Source of the DNA: Ruminococcus sp.
Lineage (GTDB): Bacteria > Bacillota > Clostridia > Oscillospirales > Ruminococcaceae
Reading direction: 5' to 3'
DNA: 54,816 nt
Assembly: GCA_031262835.1 (NCBI GenBank)
Contig: JAISGY010000034.1
Coordinates: 1 to 54,816, forward strand
Made by a program: the position numbers and the translations under genes. Numbering within the stretch: position 1 is the first letter of the stretch; the number at the start of each line of letters is the position of its first letter. Below the pieces are notes generated by a model. It made no database searches. It saw only the letters and a program-made list of their open reading frames with translations, and was not told where the DNA came from. This document shows, one piece after another, positions 8,802-15,675 of this stretch.

Positions 8802-10139
8802 CTACTTCATTTTTTCGGACAGATACGCTATGGTATAATCCCCGCGCTCAAAGACGGGGTCGGTTATAAGCGAAAGTTCAAAATCAATGTTCGTCTTAAC
8901 GCCGTCAACGATAAATTCGGCAAGACTTCTTCTCATCTTCATTATCGCCTCAAGCCGACTCGGCGCGTGAACGATAAGTTTCGCAATCATGCTGTCGTAA
9001 TAGGGAGGAATCGTGTAACCCTGATAAACGGCGGAATCTATCCGCACACCCGGTCCGCCGGGAATATGAAGCGCGTTTATTGTCCCCGGGCAGGGGCGAA
9101 AATCGAGCTTCGGTTCTTCCGCGTTAATTCTGCATTCAATTGATGCGCCTTGCATTTTAATGTCTTCTTGCGCGAACGGCAATTTTTCACCCGCCGCAAT
9201 CTTAAGCTGCATCTGAACAAGGTCAATGCCGGTTAACATCTCCGTAATCGGGTGTTCAACCTGAATCCGGGTGTTCATCTCCATGAAGTAAAATTCCCCG
9301 GTTTTTGATAGCAAGAATTCAATCGTCCCCGCGTTTTCATACCCCGCAGCTCTCGCCGCATTAACCGCCGCCGCACCCATCTTTGCACGAAGTTCGGGGG
9401 TCATAACAGGGGAGGGGGTCTCTTCCAAAACCTTTTGGTTGCGCCTCTGCATTGAACAGTCGCGCTCGAAAAGGTGGACGACGTTACCGTGTTCGTCCGC
9501 AAGGATTTGGAATTCAATATGCTTGGGGTCGATGATGAATTTTTCTATATAATAGTCGTCGTTGCCGAAATAATTCTTCGCTTCCTGTCGGGCGTCCGCA
9601 ATTAAGCTTTCAAGCTCGGAGGGGCTGTCAACCCTTCTTATCCCGCGCCCGCCGCCGCCTGCCGCCGCCTTAATCATAACGGGGTAGCCTATCTTTGCGG
9701 CTATTGCTCTTGCATTTTCAAGCGAGGATACCGCGCCGTCCGAGCCGGGTATAACAGGAACCCCCGCAGCTTTCATCGTCTCTTTTGCGGTTGCCTTGTC
9801 CCCGAGCATATTAATGCAATCGGAGGAAGGTCCGATAAACTTAATGCCGTTTTCCGTGCATTTTTTCGCGAACTCCGCGTTTTCGGAAAGGAAGCCGAAA
9901 CCCGGGTGGAGTGCGTCCGCGCCGGTTATCTTACAGGCGGTTATTATCGCATCTTCGTTAAGGTACGAGAGCTTCGTCGCCGCACCTCCGATACAGAGTG
10001 CCTCGTCCGCAATCTGCGCGTGGAGGGCTGTCCTGTCCGCCGTCGAATAGACCGCAACCGTCGGAATGTCAAGCTCCCTGCAAGCCCTTATGACCCGTAC
10101 GGCAATTTCGCCGCGATTTGCAATTAAAACTTTTTTCAT
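8802..10139 (-). CDS. accC: Acetyl-CoA carboxylase, biotin carboxylase subunit
   Basis: Carboxylates the biotin of AccB using ATP and bicarbonate. The 445-aa protein shows the ordered motifs of the family: KVLIANRGEIAVRVIRACRE at the N-terminus, the ATP-grasp glycine loop KAAAGGGGRGIRRV, YIEKFIIDPKHIEFQ, the catalytic EMNTRIQVEHPITEMLTGIDL, and the C-terminal domain. The size and lack of a biotinyl domain show that it is a free-standing AccC rather than a pyruvate carboxylase. It begins 1 bp after the serS stop, so it is co-transcribed with serS and the par genes. The biotin carrier AccB must be coded elsewhere. Confidence 0.96.
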   Translation of the reverse strand: MKKVLIANRGEIAVRVIRACRELDIPTVAVYSTADRTALHAQIADEALCIGGAATKLSYLNEDAIITACKITGADALHPGFGFLSENAEFAKKCTENGIKFIGPSSDCINMLGDKATAKETMKAAGVPVIPGSDGAVSSLENARAIAAKIGYPVMIKAAAGGGGRGIRRVDSPSELESLIADARQEAKNYFGNDDYYIEKFIIDPKHIEFQILADEHGNVVHLFERDCSMQRRNQKVLEETPSPVMTPELRAKMGAAAVNAARAAGYENAGTIEFLLSKTGEFYFMEMNTRIQVEHPITEMLTGIDLVQMQLKIAAGEKLPFAQEDIKMQGASIECRINAEEPKLDFRPCPGTINALHIPGGPGVRIDSAVYQGYTIPPYYDSMIAKLIVHAPSRLEAIMKMRRSLAEFIVDGVKTNIDFELSLITDPVFERGDYTIAYLSEKMK

Positions 10140-10140
10140 G

Positions 10141-11430
10141 TTAACCTTTTGTCGGAATTAATTTTTCTTTGTTGCCCATATAAGGGCGAAGCGCAACAGG
10201 AATATTAACGCTTCCGTCTGCATTTAAATTGTTCTCCAAAAATGCTATTAACATACGCGGAGGTGCGGCAACTGTGTTATTAAGTGTATGGGCAAGGTAT
10301 TTCTTGCCGCCTTCGCCATTCACGCGGATTTTTAAACGTCTTGCCTGCGCGTCGCCGAGGTTAGAACAGCTCCCGACTTCAAAATACTTCTTTTGCCTCG
10401 GCGACCAAGCCTCAACGTCAACCGACTTAACCTTCAAATCCGCCAAGTCCCCCGAGCAACATTCAAGCGTCCTAACGGGAATATCAAGTTTCACAAAAAG
10501 CTGCACCGTTAAGTCCCACATCTTGTTGTACCAAGTCATGGAGTCTTCGGGCTTGCAGATAACAACCATTTCCTGCTTTTCAAACTGGTGAATACGATAC
10601 ACGCCGCGCTCTTCGAGACCGTGCGCGCCCTTTTCCTTGCGAAAACACGGCGAATAGCTCGTGAGGGTGTGGGGGAGGGTTTCCTCTTTGAGAATCGTAT
10701 CAATGTACTTGCCTATCATCGAGTGTTCGGAAGTGCCTATGAGATAGAGGTCTTCGTTCTCAATCTTGTACATCATCGCTTCCATCTCCGCGAAGCTCAT
10801 AACCCCGGAAACGATTTCGGAGCGAATCATAAACGGCGGTATGCAGTACGTGAAGCCGTTGTCAATCATAAAATCCCGCGCAAAGGTTGTCACAGCCGAA
10901 TGTAGTCGTGCAATATCGCCCATGAGGTAGTAAAAACCGTTACCCGCAACTTTTCTTGCCGAGTCAAGGTCAATCCCGTCAAAGCGCGCCATAATATCGG
11001 TGTGGTAGGGGATTTCAAAATCGGGAACTTTAGGCTCGCCGAACTTTTCAAGCTCGACATTCTCCGAATCGTCCTTGCCTATAGGCACAGAATCATCGAT
11101 AATCTGCGGAATACGCCGCATAACCTTGTCTAAGGCTTCCCCGGTTTCCGCCTCAATCTTCTCAAGCTCATCAAGCCTTGCGGCGTACTCCGCAACCCGC
11201 TTTTTCGCTTCCTCCGCCTTCTCCTTCTCACCCTTCGCCATGTACCCGCCGATTTCCTTCGCGGTCTTGTTCTTGTCGGAGCGGAGCGCGTCCCCTTCGG
11301 ACTTTGAAGCGCGGAACTTGCTGTCGAGGGCAATCGCCTCGTCAACTATTTCAAGGTTTGTGCGGAACTTCTTCCGCATATTTTCTTTAACTGCGTCCGG
11401 GTTTTCCCGAACAAATTTTATATCAAGCAT
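10141..11430 (-). CDS. serS: Seryl-tRNA synthetase
   Basis: Class II aminoacyl-tRNA synthetase, 429 aa. The N-terminal 110 residues form the long antiparallel coiled coil that grips the tRNA-Ser extra arm (MLDIKFVRENPDAVKENM, then heptad-like Lys/Glu stretches). Class II motif 2 is seen in SPCFRKEKGAHG (with the loop LEERGVYRIHQFEKQEM), and motif 3 in NNTVAAPPRMLIAFLENN. It lies 7 bp after parB. serS is often close to the replication origin in Clostridia, which fits the parAB and yidC context. No T-box leader is possible here because parB abuts the gene. Confidence 0.96.
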   Translation of the reverse strand: MLDIKFVRENPDAVKENMRKKFRTNLEIVDEAIALDSKFRASKSEGDALRSDKNKTAKEIGGYMAKGEKEKAEEAKKRVAEYAARLDELEKIEAETGEALDKVMRRIPQIIDDSVPIGKDDSENVELEKFGEPKVPDFEIPYHTDIMARFDGIDLDSARKVAGNGFYYLMGDIARLHSAVTTFARDFMIDNGFTYCIPPFMIRSEIVSGVMSFAEMEAMMYKIENEDLYLIGTSEHSMIGKYIDTILKEETLPHTLTSYSPCFRKEKGAHGLEERGVYRIHQFEKQEMVVICKPEDSMTWYNKMWDLTVQLFVKLDIPVRTLECCSGDLADLKVKSVDVEAWSPRQKKYFEVGSCSNLGDAQARRLKIRVNGEGGKKYLAHTLNNTVAAPPRMLIAFLENNLNADGSVNIPVALRPYMGNKEKLIPTKG

Positions 11431-11437
11431 TTTTAAT

Positions 11438-12274
11438 CTATCCTTTTTTTATTTTTTCAAGAGCGTGGGCAATTGCTTTTAAATCATCTTCGCCGGAAAA
11501 GTCGAGAGTGATTTTACCTCTTTTACCGTTACCCGTTATCTTAACCTTCCGCCCCAAAATCTCGCGGAGTGAAAGTGCGGTTTCGATGTAATAAGTATTT
11601 TTGACGGGCGGGGAAGGGGTTTCACCCCTCTTCAAAGCCGCTTCAAGCTGCCTTACCGTCAACTTCCCGTCTTTTGCCGCCTCCGCAAGGGAGAGCATCG
11701 CTTCTTTGTCTTCAAGCCCGGCAAGAATCTTCCCGTGCCCGACCGAAAGGCTGCCGTCTTCAAGGCTCTCTTTAATCTCGTCCGGGAGGGTAAGTAACCT
11801 CAACGAATTCGCAACTGCGGAACGGGATTTCCCGGTTGCCTTCGCCGTTTCTTCTTGTGAGAGCTTGTACTTTTCGACAAGTTCGGCGAGCCCGGCGGCT
11901 TCTTCAATCGGGTTTAGGTCTTCACGGAGCAGGTTTTCAATTAACGTTGCTTCGGCAGTCTGCTTTTCGTCAAAAGGTTTAACAACCGCCGGAATCTCGG
12001 TTAAACCGAGCATCTTACAGGCTCTGTAGCGTCTTTCCCCCGCGATAATCTTATAGCTTCCGCCGCCTGTGTCTCTTACCGCAATGGGCTGCAAGAGACC
12101 GTTTCGGGAGATGCTGTCGGCGAGAGATTTAAGCTTTTCGTCGTCGAAATTCTTGCGCGGTTGTGTCTTATTCGGCTCAATCATTGAAAGGCGGATAGAA
12201 GTTATCGCCTCATGGGAGCGGTTGTCGTCAAAGAGGGCATTTAAACCCATTCCCAACCCGCTTTTTCTTGCCAT
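11438..12274 (-). CDS. parB: Chromosome-partitioning protein ParB (Spo0J family)
   Basis: DNA-binding CTPase clamp that loads at parS near the origin and recruits ParA and SMC. The 278-aa protein has the N-terminal ParB/Srx-like nuclease fold with PNKTQPRKNFDDEKL and the CTP-binding box GERRYRACKMLGL, a helix-turn-helix (SQEETAKATGKSRSAVANSL, about residues 136-155), and a C-terminal dimerisation domain. I did not notice a parS palindrome by eye in the window. Its gene follows parA, with the GC-rich hairpin repeat at 12304-12326 between them. Confidence 0.94.
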   Translation of the reverse strand: MARKSGLGMGLNALFDDNRSHEAITSIRLSMIEPNKTQPRKNFDDEKLKSLADSISRNGLLQPIAVRDTGGGSYKIIAGERRYRACKMLGLTEIPAVVKPFDEKQTAEATLIENLLREDLNPIEEAAGLAELVEKYKLSQEETAKATGKSRSAVANSLRLLTLPDEIKESLEDGSLSVGHGKILAGLEDKEAMLSLAEAAKDGKLTVRQLEAALKRGETPSPPVKNTYYIETALSLREILGRKVKITGNGKRGKITLDFSGEDDLKAIAHALEKIKKG

Positions 12275-12303
12275 TCGTTTATACTCCTACTTATTTTGTT
12301 TTG

Positions 12304-12326
12304 TTTCCCCGCCTACGGCGGGGAAA
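12304..12326. repeat. GC-rich palindromic repeat, copy 1
   Basis: A perfect 10-bp palindrome, TTTCCCCGCC tac GGCGGGGAAA, lies between parA and parB. Two relatives occur at 24670-24692 and 36391-36419, and copies 1 and 2 share the flank TTTTGTTT. It lacks a following T-run in the direction of parA-parB, so it looks more like a dispersed repeat than a terminator. Confidence 0.65.
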
Positions 12327-12332
12327 TAAAAC

Positions 12333-13109
12333 CTACTTTATGTATTTCCTATGTTTCGCGGTAATTTCGTCGGCGAGGGTTTCGTAACTTTGCGCGCCCT
12401 TGCTGTTTTTATCGTAATATATGCAGGGCATACCGTAGCTCGGGGCTTCGGACAGCCTTACATTGCGGGGGATAACCGTTTCAAAGGTCTTTGTCGGGAA
12501 GTGCTTTTTAACCTCATTAACAACCTGTGCTGTAAGTTGTAATCGCCCGTCATACATTGTAAAGAGTATTCCTTCAATGTCGAGGTTGGGGTTAAAACGG
12601 AGTCTTACAAGCTTAATTGATTCGACAAGCTGGGAGAGCCCTTCGAGGGCGTGGAATTCGCACTGCATCGGTATTATTACGGAATCGGAGGCGCAGAGCG
12701 CGTTGACGGTAAGGAGAGACAAAGACGGCGGGCAGTCGATGAAGATGTAGTCGTATTCCGCCTTAACGGTTAGGATTTGCATCTTCATGCGGCTCTGGCG
12801 GTTTTCGAGCTCGATAAGCTCAATATCCGCGCCGGCAAGGTCGGAGGTTGCGGGGACTACGGAAACGTTTTCAAAATCGGTTTTAACAATGGTTTCCGAA
12901 AGGGGCTTGCGCCCGAGGAGAGCGTCGTAGACACTGTATTCGAGGGATTTTTTCTTAATACCGAAGCCGCTTGTGAGGTTGCCTTGGGCATCGGAATCTA
13001 TGCAGAGGACTTTTTTGCCGCGTTTTCCGAGAGCGGCGGCAAGGTTCACGGCGGAAGTGGACTTCCCCACGCCGCCTTTTTGGTTCGCGACAGCTATTAC
13101 TACAGCCAA
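12333..13109 (-). CDS. parA: Chromosome-partitioning ATPase ParA (Soj family)
   Basis: Deviant-Walker ATPase of the chromosomal segregation system, 258 aa. Seen: ANQKGGVGKSTSAVNLAAAL (deviant P-loop with the signature first Lys), VLCIDSDAQGNLTSGFG (Walker A' region), YIFIDCPPSLSLLTVNAL (Walker B) and a C-terminal ALEGLSQLVESI region. The short N-terminus without a helix-turn-helix marks it as a chromosomal ParA/Soj rather than a plasmid type Ia ParA. The start is TTG with AGGAGGGG upstream. It is the first gene of the minus-strand run down to the ABC genes, driven by the promoter at 13144-13172. Confidence 0.95.
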   Translation of the reverse strand: MAVVIAVANQKGGVGKSTSAVNLAAALGKRGKKVLCIDSDAQGNLTSGFGIKKKSLEYSVYDALLGRKPLSETIVKTDFENVSVVPATSDLAGADIELIELENRQSRMKMQILTVKAEYDYIFIDCPPSLSLLTVNALCASDSVIIPMQCEFHALEGLSQLVESIKLVRLRFNPNLDIEGILFTMYDGRLQLTAQVVNEVKKHFPTKTFETVIPRNVRLSEAPSYGMPCIYYDKNSKGAQSYETLADEITAKHRKYIK

Positions 13110-13143
13110 GCCGTTACCCCTCCTGTTAACTTCATACGTTATT

Positions 13144-13172
13144 ATTATACCATATTTAGTTTATCATTGCAA
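13144..13172 (-). promoter_or_regulatory. Sigma-A-type promoter of the parA-parB-serS-acc run
   Basis: On the minus strand TTGCAA, a 17-base spacer and TATAAT stand 35 bp upstream of the parA start. No other clear promoter was seen down to the ABC genes, so this one may serve the whole cluster. Confidence 0.75.
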
Positions 13173-13191
13173 GCACAAAATGTTAAAAAAT

Positions 13192-13218
13192 AAAAAAGCC
13201 CGATAAAAGGCTTTTTTT
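13192..13218 (-). terminator. Terminator of the tRNA-Val/Asp/Gly/Cys array
   Basis: On the minus strand, directly after tRNA-Cys, AAAAAAGCC and GGCTTTTTT form a stem with an 8-base loop that ends in a U-run. It separates the tRNA array from the parA promoter. Confidence 0.8.
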
Positions 13219-13221
13219 AAG

Positions 13222-13292
13222 AGGCGCCACCCGGAATTGAACCGGGGATCAGGGTGTTGCAGACCCACGCCTTACCGCTTGGCTATAGCGCC
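13222..13292 (-). tRNA. tRNA-Cys (GCA)
   Basis: 71 nt, with a 7-bp acceptor stem (GGCGCTA/TGGCGCC, one G-U), D arm AGCCAAGCGGTAAGGC, anticodon loop with GCA, T arm around GGTTCAATTCC, and discriminator U73, an identity base for cysteine. CCA is not encoded. It is the last gene of the four-tRNA minus-strand array. Confidence 0.95.
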
Positions 13293-13298
13293 ATACCA

Positions 13299-13400
13299 GA
13301 GGACAGAGGCGAGAATACAGAGTACAGAAAAAATTAAACGAAAGCTTTTTGTAAATAACTAACCGCTCGTAATTCTGTATTCTGTATGCTGTATTCTGTG
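13299..13400. repeat. Dyad-symmetric spacer repeat, copy A
   Basis: This spacer between tRNA-Cys and tRNA-Gly has a left arm GAGAATACAGAGTACAGAA, a core with TTAAACGAAAGCTTTTTG and TAACTAACC, and a right arm TTCTGTATTCTGTATGC that is close to the inverse of the left arm. Copy C at 13628-13733 matches it over nearly the whole length. It is not part of a tRNA. Confidence 0.75.
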
Positions 13401-13401
13401 A

Positions 13402-13474
13402 AGCGGATTACGAGGCTCGAACTCGCTACCTCCACCTTGGCAAGGTGGCGCTCTACCAAATGAGCTAAATCCGC
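13402..13474 (-). tRNA. tRNA-Gly (GCC)
   Basis: 73 nt with acceptor GCGGATT/AATCCGC, D arm TAGCTCATTTGGTAGAGC, anticodon loop CTTGCCAAG giving GCC, T arm GAGTTCGAGCCTC and discriminator U. Second from the 3' end of the minus-strand tRNA array. Confidence 0.96.
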
Positions 13475-13479
13475 AAAAA

Positions 13480-13513
13480 CAGAGGACAGAGGCGAGAATA
13501 CAGAATACAGAAA
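13480..13513. repeat. Spacer repeat, partial copy B
   Basis: AGAGGACAGAGGCGAGAATACAG followed by AATACAGAAA matches the left arm of copy A and, inverted, the right end of copy C (GTATTCTCGCCTCTG). Only one arm is present; the rest of this spacer (13514-13553) is unrelated. Confidence 0.7.
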
Positions 13514-13553
13514 TTGCATGGTTACATTATATGCCGCTTCCGCTGCAAAGTTA

Positions 13554-13627
13554 CGATCCGGATGGGACTCGAACCCACGACCTCCGCCGTGACAGGGCGG
13601 CGTTCTAACCAACTGAACTACCGGACC
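13554..13627 (-). tRNA. tRNA-Asp (GTC)
   Basis: 74 nt, acceptor GGTCCGG/CCGGATC with one G-U pair, D arm TAGTTCAGTTGGTTAGAAC, anticodon loop CCTGTCACG giving GTC, T arm GGGTTCGAGTCCC and discriminator G73, the aspartate identity base. Confidence 0.96.
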
Positions 13628-13733
13628 AGAATACAGATTACAGAGTACAGAATACAGAAAAGAGTAAACGAAAGCTTTTAGTTAATAACTAACCTCTCGT
13701 AATTCTGTATTCTGTATTCTCGCCTCTGTTTTC
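13628..13733. repeat. Dyad-symmetric spacer repeat, copy C
   Basis: This fills the whole spacer between tRNA-Asp and tRNA-Val. The left arm AGTACAGAATACAGAAAA, the core GTAAACGAAAGCTTTTAG with TAACTAACC, and the right arm TTCTGTATTCTGTATTC correspond to copy A. The end CTCGCCTCTG is the inverse of CAGAGGCGAG in copies A and B. Confidence 0.75.
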
Positions 13734-13806
13734 TGGGAGTTACAGGGCTCGAACCTGTGACCCTCTGCTTGTAAGGCAGATGCTCTCCCAGCTGAGCTAA
13801 ACTCCC
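13734..13806 (-). tRNA. tRNA-Val (TAC)
   Basis: 73 nt, acceptor GGGAGTT/AACTCCC, D arm TAGCTCAGCTGGGAGAGC, anticodon loop CCTTACAAG giving TAC, T arm AGGTTCGAGCCCT and discriminator A73. It is the first gene of the minus-strand array, 25 bp from the promoter at 13831. Confidence 0.96.
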
Positions 13807-13830
13807 GGGGATTTTGCGGACAGTATTTGT

Positions 13831-13859
13831 ATTATATATTAACGTGGAGAAGATGTCAA
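13831..13859 (-). promoter_or_regulatory. Consensus promoter of the four-tRNA array
   Basis: The minus strand carries TTGACA, a 17-base spacer and TATAAT, a full consensus sigma-A promoter, 25 bp upstream of the tRNA-Val 5' end. Such strength is expected for a stable-RNA operon. Confidence 0.88.
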
Positions 13860-13938
13860 TACTTTAGTTGTAAAATCGTTAAAATTAATAAAAATTGGTT
13901 GTTAAAGTTGTGCAAATATACTAATTTACAAATTAAAC

Positions 13939-13967
13939 TTGAAAATTTAATATTCGGGGTTTATAAT
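13939..13967 (+). promoter_or_regulatory. Promoter of the nifS-iscU operon
   Basis: TTGAAA, a 17-base spacer and TATAAT lie 36 bp upstream of the nifS-like start. The surrounding 13860-13990 is AT-rich and codes for nothing that I can see. No clear IscR-type operator or Fe-S-responsive site was recognised. Confidence 0.75.
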
Positions 13968-14003
13968 ATTAATATGGAGAAATTTTAGTTAAGAGGGATT
14001 TAC

Positions 14004-15221
14004 ATGAAGATATATGCGGACAACGCCGCGACAACTAACATCACGCCGGAGATACTTGACGTGATGATACCCTGCCTCACGGAGAATTACGGCAACCCCT
14101 CGAGTATATATACCCTCGGAATGAACGCTTTGCGCTCGATTGAAAAAGCGAGGGCTCAGTGCGCGAAGGCAATCGGCGCGAAGACGAACGAGATTTATTT
14201 TACCGGCTGCGGGACTGAGGCGGACAATTGGGCGGTTAAGGAGACGGCAAGGCGGCTTAGACGGACGAAGGGTAAGACCGGTGTGATTACGACGAATTTT
14301 GAACACCACGCTATCCTTCATACCTGCGAAGCTCTCGCAAAAGAAGGCTTTGAAATAACGTACCTGCCGGTTGACAGTGAGGGTTATATAAGTGCGGAGG
14401 ACGTTAAGAACGCTTTAACCGACAGCACCGCGATTGTTACGATAATGTACGCTAACAACGAAATCGGGACAATATTACCGATTGCGGAAATCGGGAAGGT
14501 GTGCAGGGAAAAGGGCGTAGTTTTCCATACCGATGCGGTTCAGGCTGTCGGGAATGTGCCGATAAACGTTGTGGAGCAAAATATTGACATGATGTCGGTT
14601 TCGGGGCATAAGATTCACGCGCCGAAGGGCGTCGGCTTCCTTTACAGCAAGAATGGCTTAACCCTCGACAGATTTATCCACGGCGGCGCGCAAGAACGCG
14701 GAAGGCGCGCCGGAACGGAGAACACCGCCGGGATTGTTGCCCTTGGGGAAGCGATAACGATTGCCTGCGAAGGGATAACAGAACGCGCGGCAAAAGTCGC
14801 AGTCTTACGGGACAAACTTATTAGGGAACTCTCAAAAATCCCCGCATCAAGGCTTAACGGAGGTACTTCGTCTCGCCTCCCCGGCAACATCAACATGAGT
14901 TTTATCGGGATTGAGGGAGAGAGCCTGCTCCTTAATCTTGACCTTACGGGAATTTCGGCATCTTCGGGCTCGGCGTGTACAAGCGGCTCTCTCGACCCCT
15001 CACACGTGCTTTTAGCCCTCGGGCTCCCGCACGAAATCGCCCACGGTTCGCTCCGGCTTTCGATTAATGAATATAACACCGAAGAGGAAATAGACTATAT
15101 AATAGAAACAGTTCCGAGGGTTGTCGCAAAAATCCGTGCAATGAGTCCGCTCTGGGAGGAGTTAACCCAAGGCAAGAGCGGCTGGGAGCGTTTTGCGCCG
15201 CTGCTTTCACCGAAAGAATAG
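14004..15221 (+). CDS. Cysteine desulfurase, NifS/IscS family
   Basis: PLP enzyme that takes sulfur from cysteine as a persulfide for Fe-S clusters and tRNA thiolation. 405 aa. The PLP lysine is K203 in [12 protein letters not shown], substrate-side residues are in [12 protein letters not shown] and NNEIGTI, and the active-site cysteine is C325 in [16 protein letters not shown], on a flexible loop of the group I type. It begins ATG with AAGAGGG upstream and is followed 10 bp later by the scaffold gene, the standard NifS-NifU pairing of Clostridia. It could also feed MnmA at 5385-6431, but that is inference. Confidence 0.94.
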   Translation: MKIYADNAATTNITPEILDVMIPCLTENYGNPSSIYTLGMNALRSIEKARAQCAKAIGAKTNEIYFTGCGTEADNWAVKETARRLRRTKGKTGVITTNFEHHAILHTCEALAKEGFEITYLPVDSEGYISAEDVKNALTDSTAIVTIMYANNEIGTILPIAEIGKVCREKGVVFHTDAVQAVGNVPINVVEQNIDMMSVSGHKIHAPKGVGFLYSKNGLTLDRFIHGGAQERGRRAGTENTAGIVALGEAITIACEGITERAAKVAVLRDKLIRELSKIPASRLNGGTSSRLPGNINMSFIGIEGESLLLNLDLTGISASSGSACTSGSLDPSHVLLALGLPHEIAHGSLRLSINEYNTEEEIDYIIETVPRVVAKIRAMSPLWEELTQGKSGWERFAPLLSPKE

Positions 15222-15231
15222 GAGAAATTTT

Positions 15232-15654
15232 ATGTTATACAGTGATATAGTAATGGAACATTTTGCTAACCCTCGCAACGTCGGTGAACTCGAAAACGCA
15301 GACGGAATCGGCGAAGTCGGGAACGCAAAGTGCGGCGACATCATGAAGATGTACCTTAAAATCGACAACAACGTCATTACCGATGCGAAATTTAAAACAT
15401 TCGGTTGCGGGGCGGCAATCGCCACAAGCTCAATGGCGACCGACATGGTTAAGGGCAAGCCCGTCTCCGAAGCCCTAAAACTCACCAACAAGGCGGTTGT
15501 CGAAGCCTTGGGCGGTCTCCCCGCGCAAAAACTCCACTGCTCGGTCCTCGCCGAACAGGCAATCCGCTCCGCCCTCTCGGACTACTACACCCGTCAGGGT
15601 ATCGACCCGCTGCCGATTGTAGGGGAAGTAGGGGAATGTGCCGGTTGTTCGTAA
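15232..15654 (+). CDS. Fe-S cluster assembly scaffold, IscU/NifU N-terminal family
   Basis: A 140-aa scaffold on which the desulfurase builds [2Fe-2S] clusters. The three ligand cysteines are in GNAKCGDIM, KTFGCGAAIATSS and QKLHCSVLAEQA; the conserved Asp follows the first (CGD). The start MLYSDIVMEHFANPRNVG is the family N-terminus and has AGGAG upstream; a longer frame begins inside nifS and was rejected. The C-terminus carries two extra cysteines (GECAGCS), seen in a number of clostridial homologues. There is no SufB/SufC or IscA next to it, so this is a minimal NifS-NifU system. Confidence 0.94.
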   Translation: MLYSDIVMEHFANPRNVGELENADGIGEVGNAKCGDIMKMYLKIDNNVITDAKFKTFGCGAAIATSSMATDMVKGKPVSEALKLTNKAVVEALGGLPAQKLHCSVLAEQAIRSALSDYYTRQGIDPLPIVGEVGECAGCS

Positions 15655-15675
15655 ACAGTTTTGACGGAGGTTTAT

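Noticed and set aside
8670..9143. Plus-strand frame over accC
   Set aside because: Antisense shadow of accC; no motif and no start signal.
12304..12326. parA-parB terminator
   Set aside because: There is no U-run after the stem on the minus strand, and parB would need read-through; a dispersed repeat fits better.
13299..13733. CRISPR array
   Set aside because: The repeats are irregular, dyad-symmetric and lie in tRNA spacers; no regular repeat-spacer period or cas gene is present.
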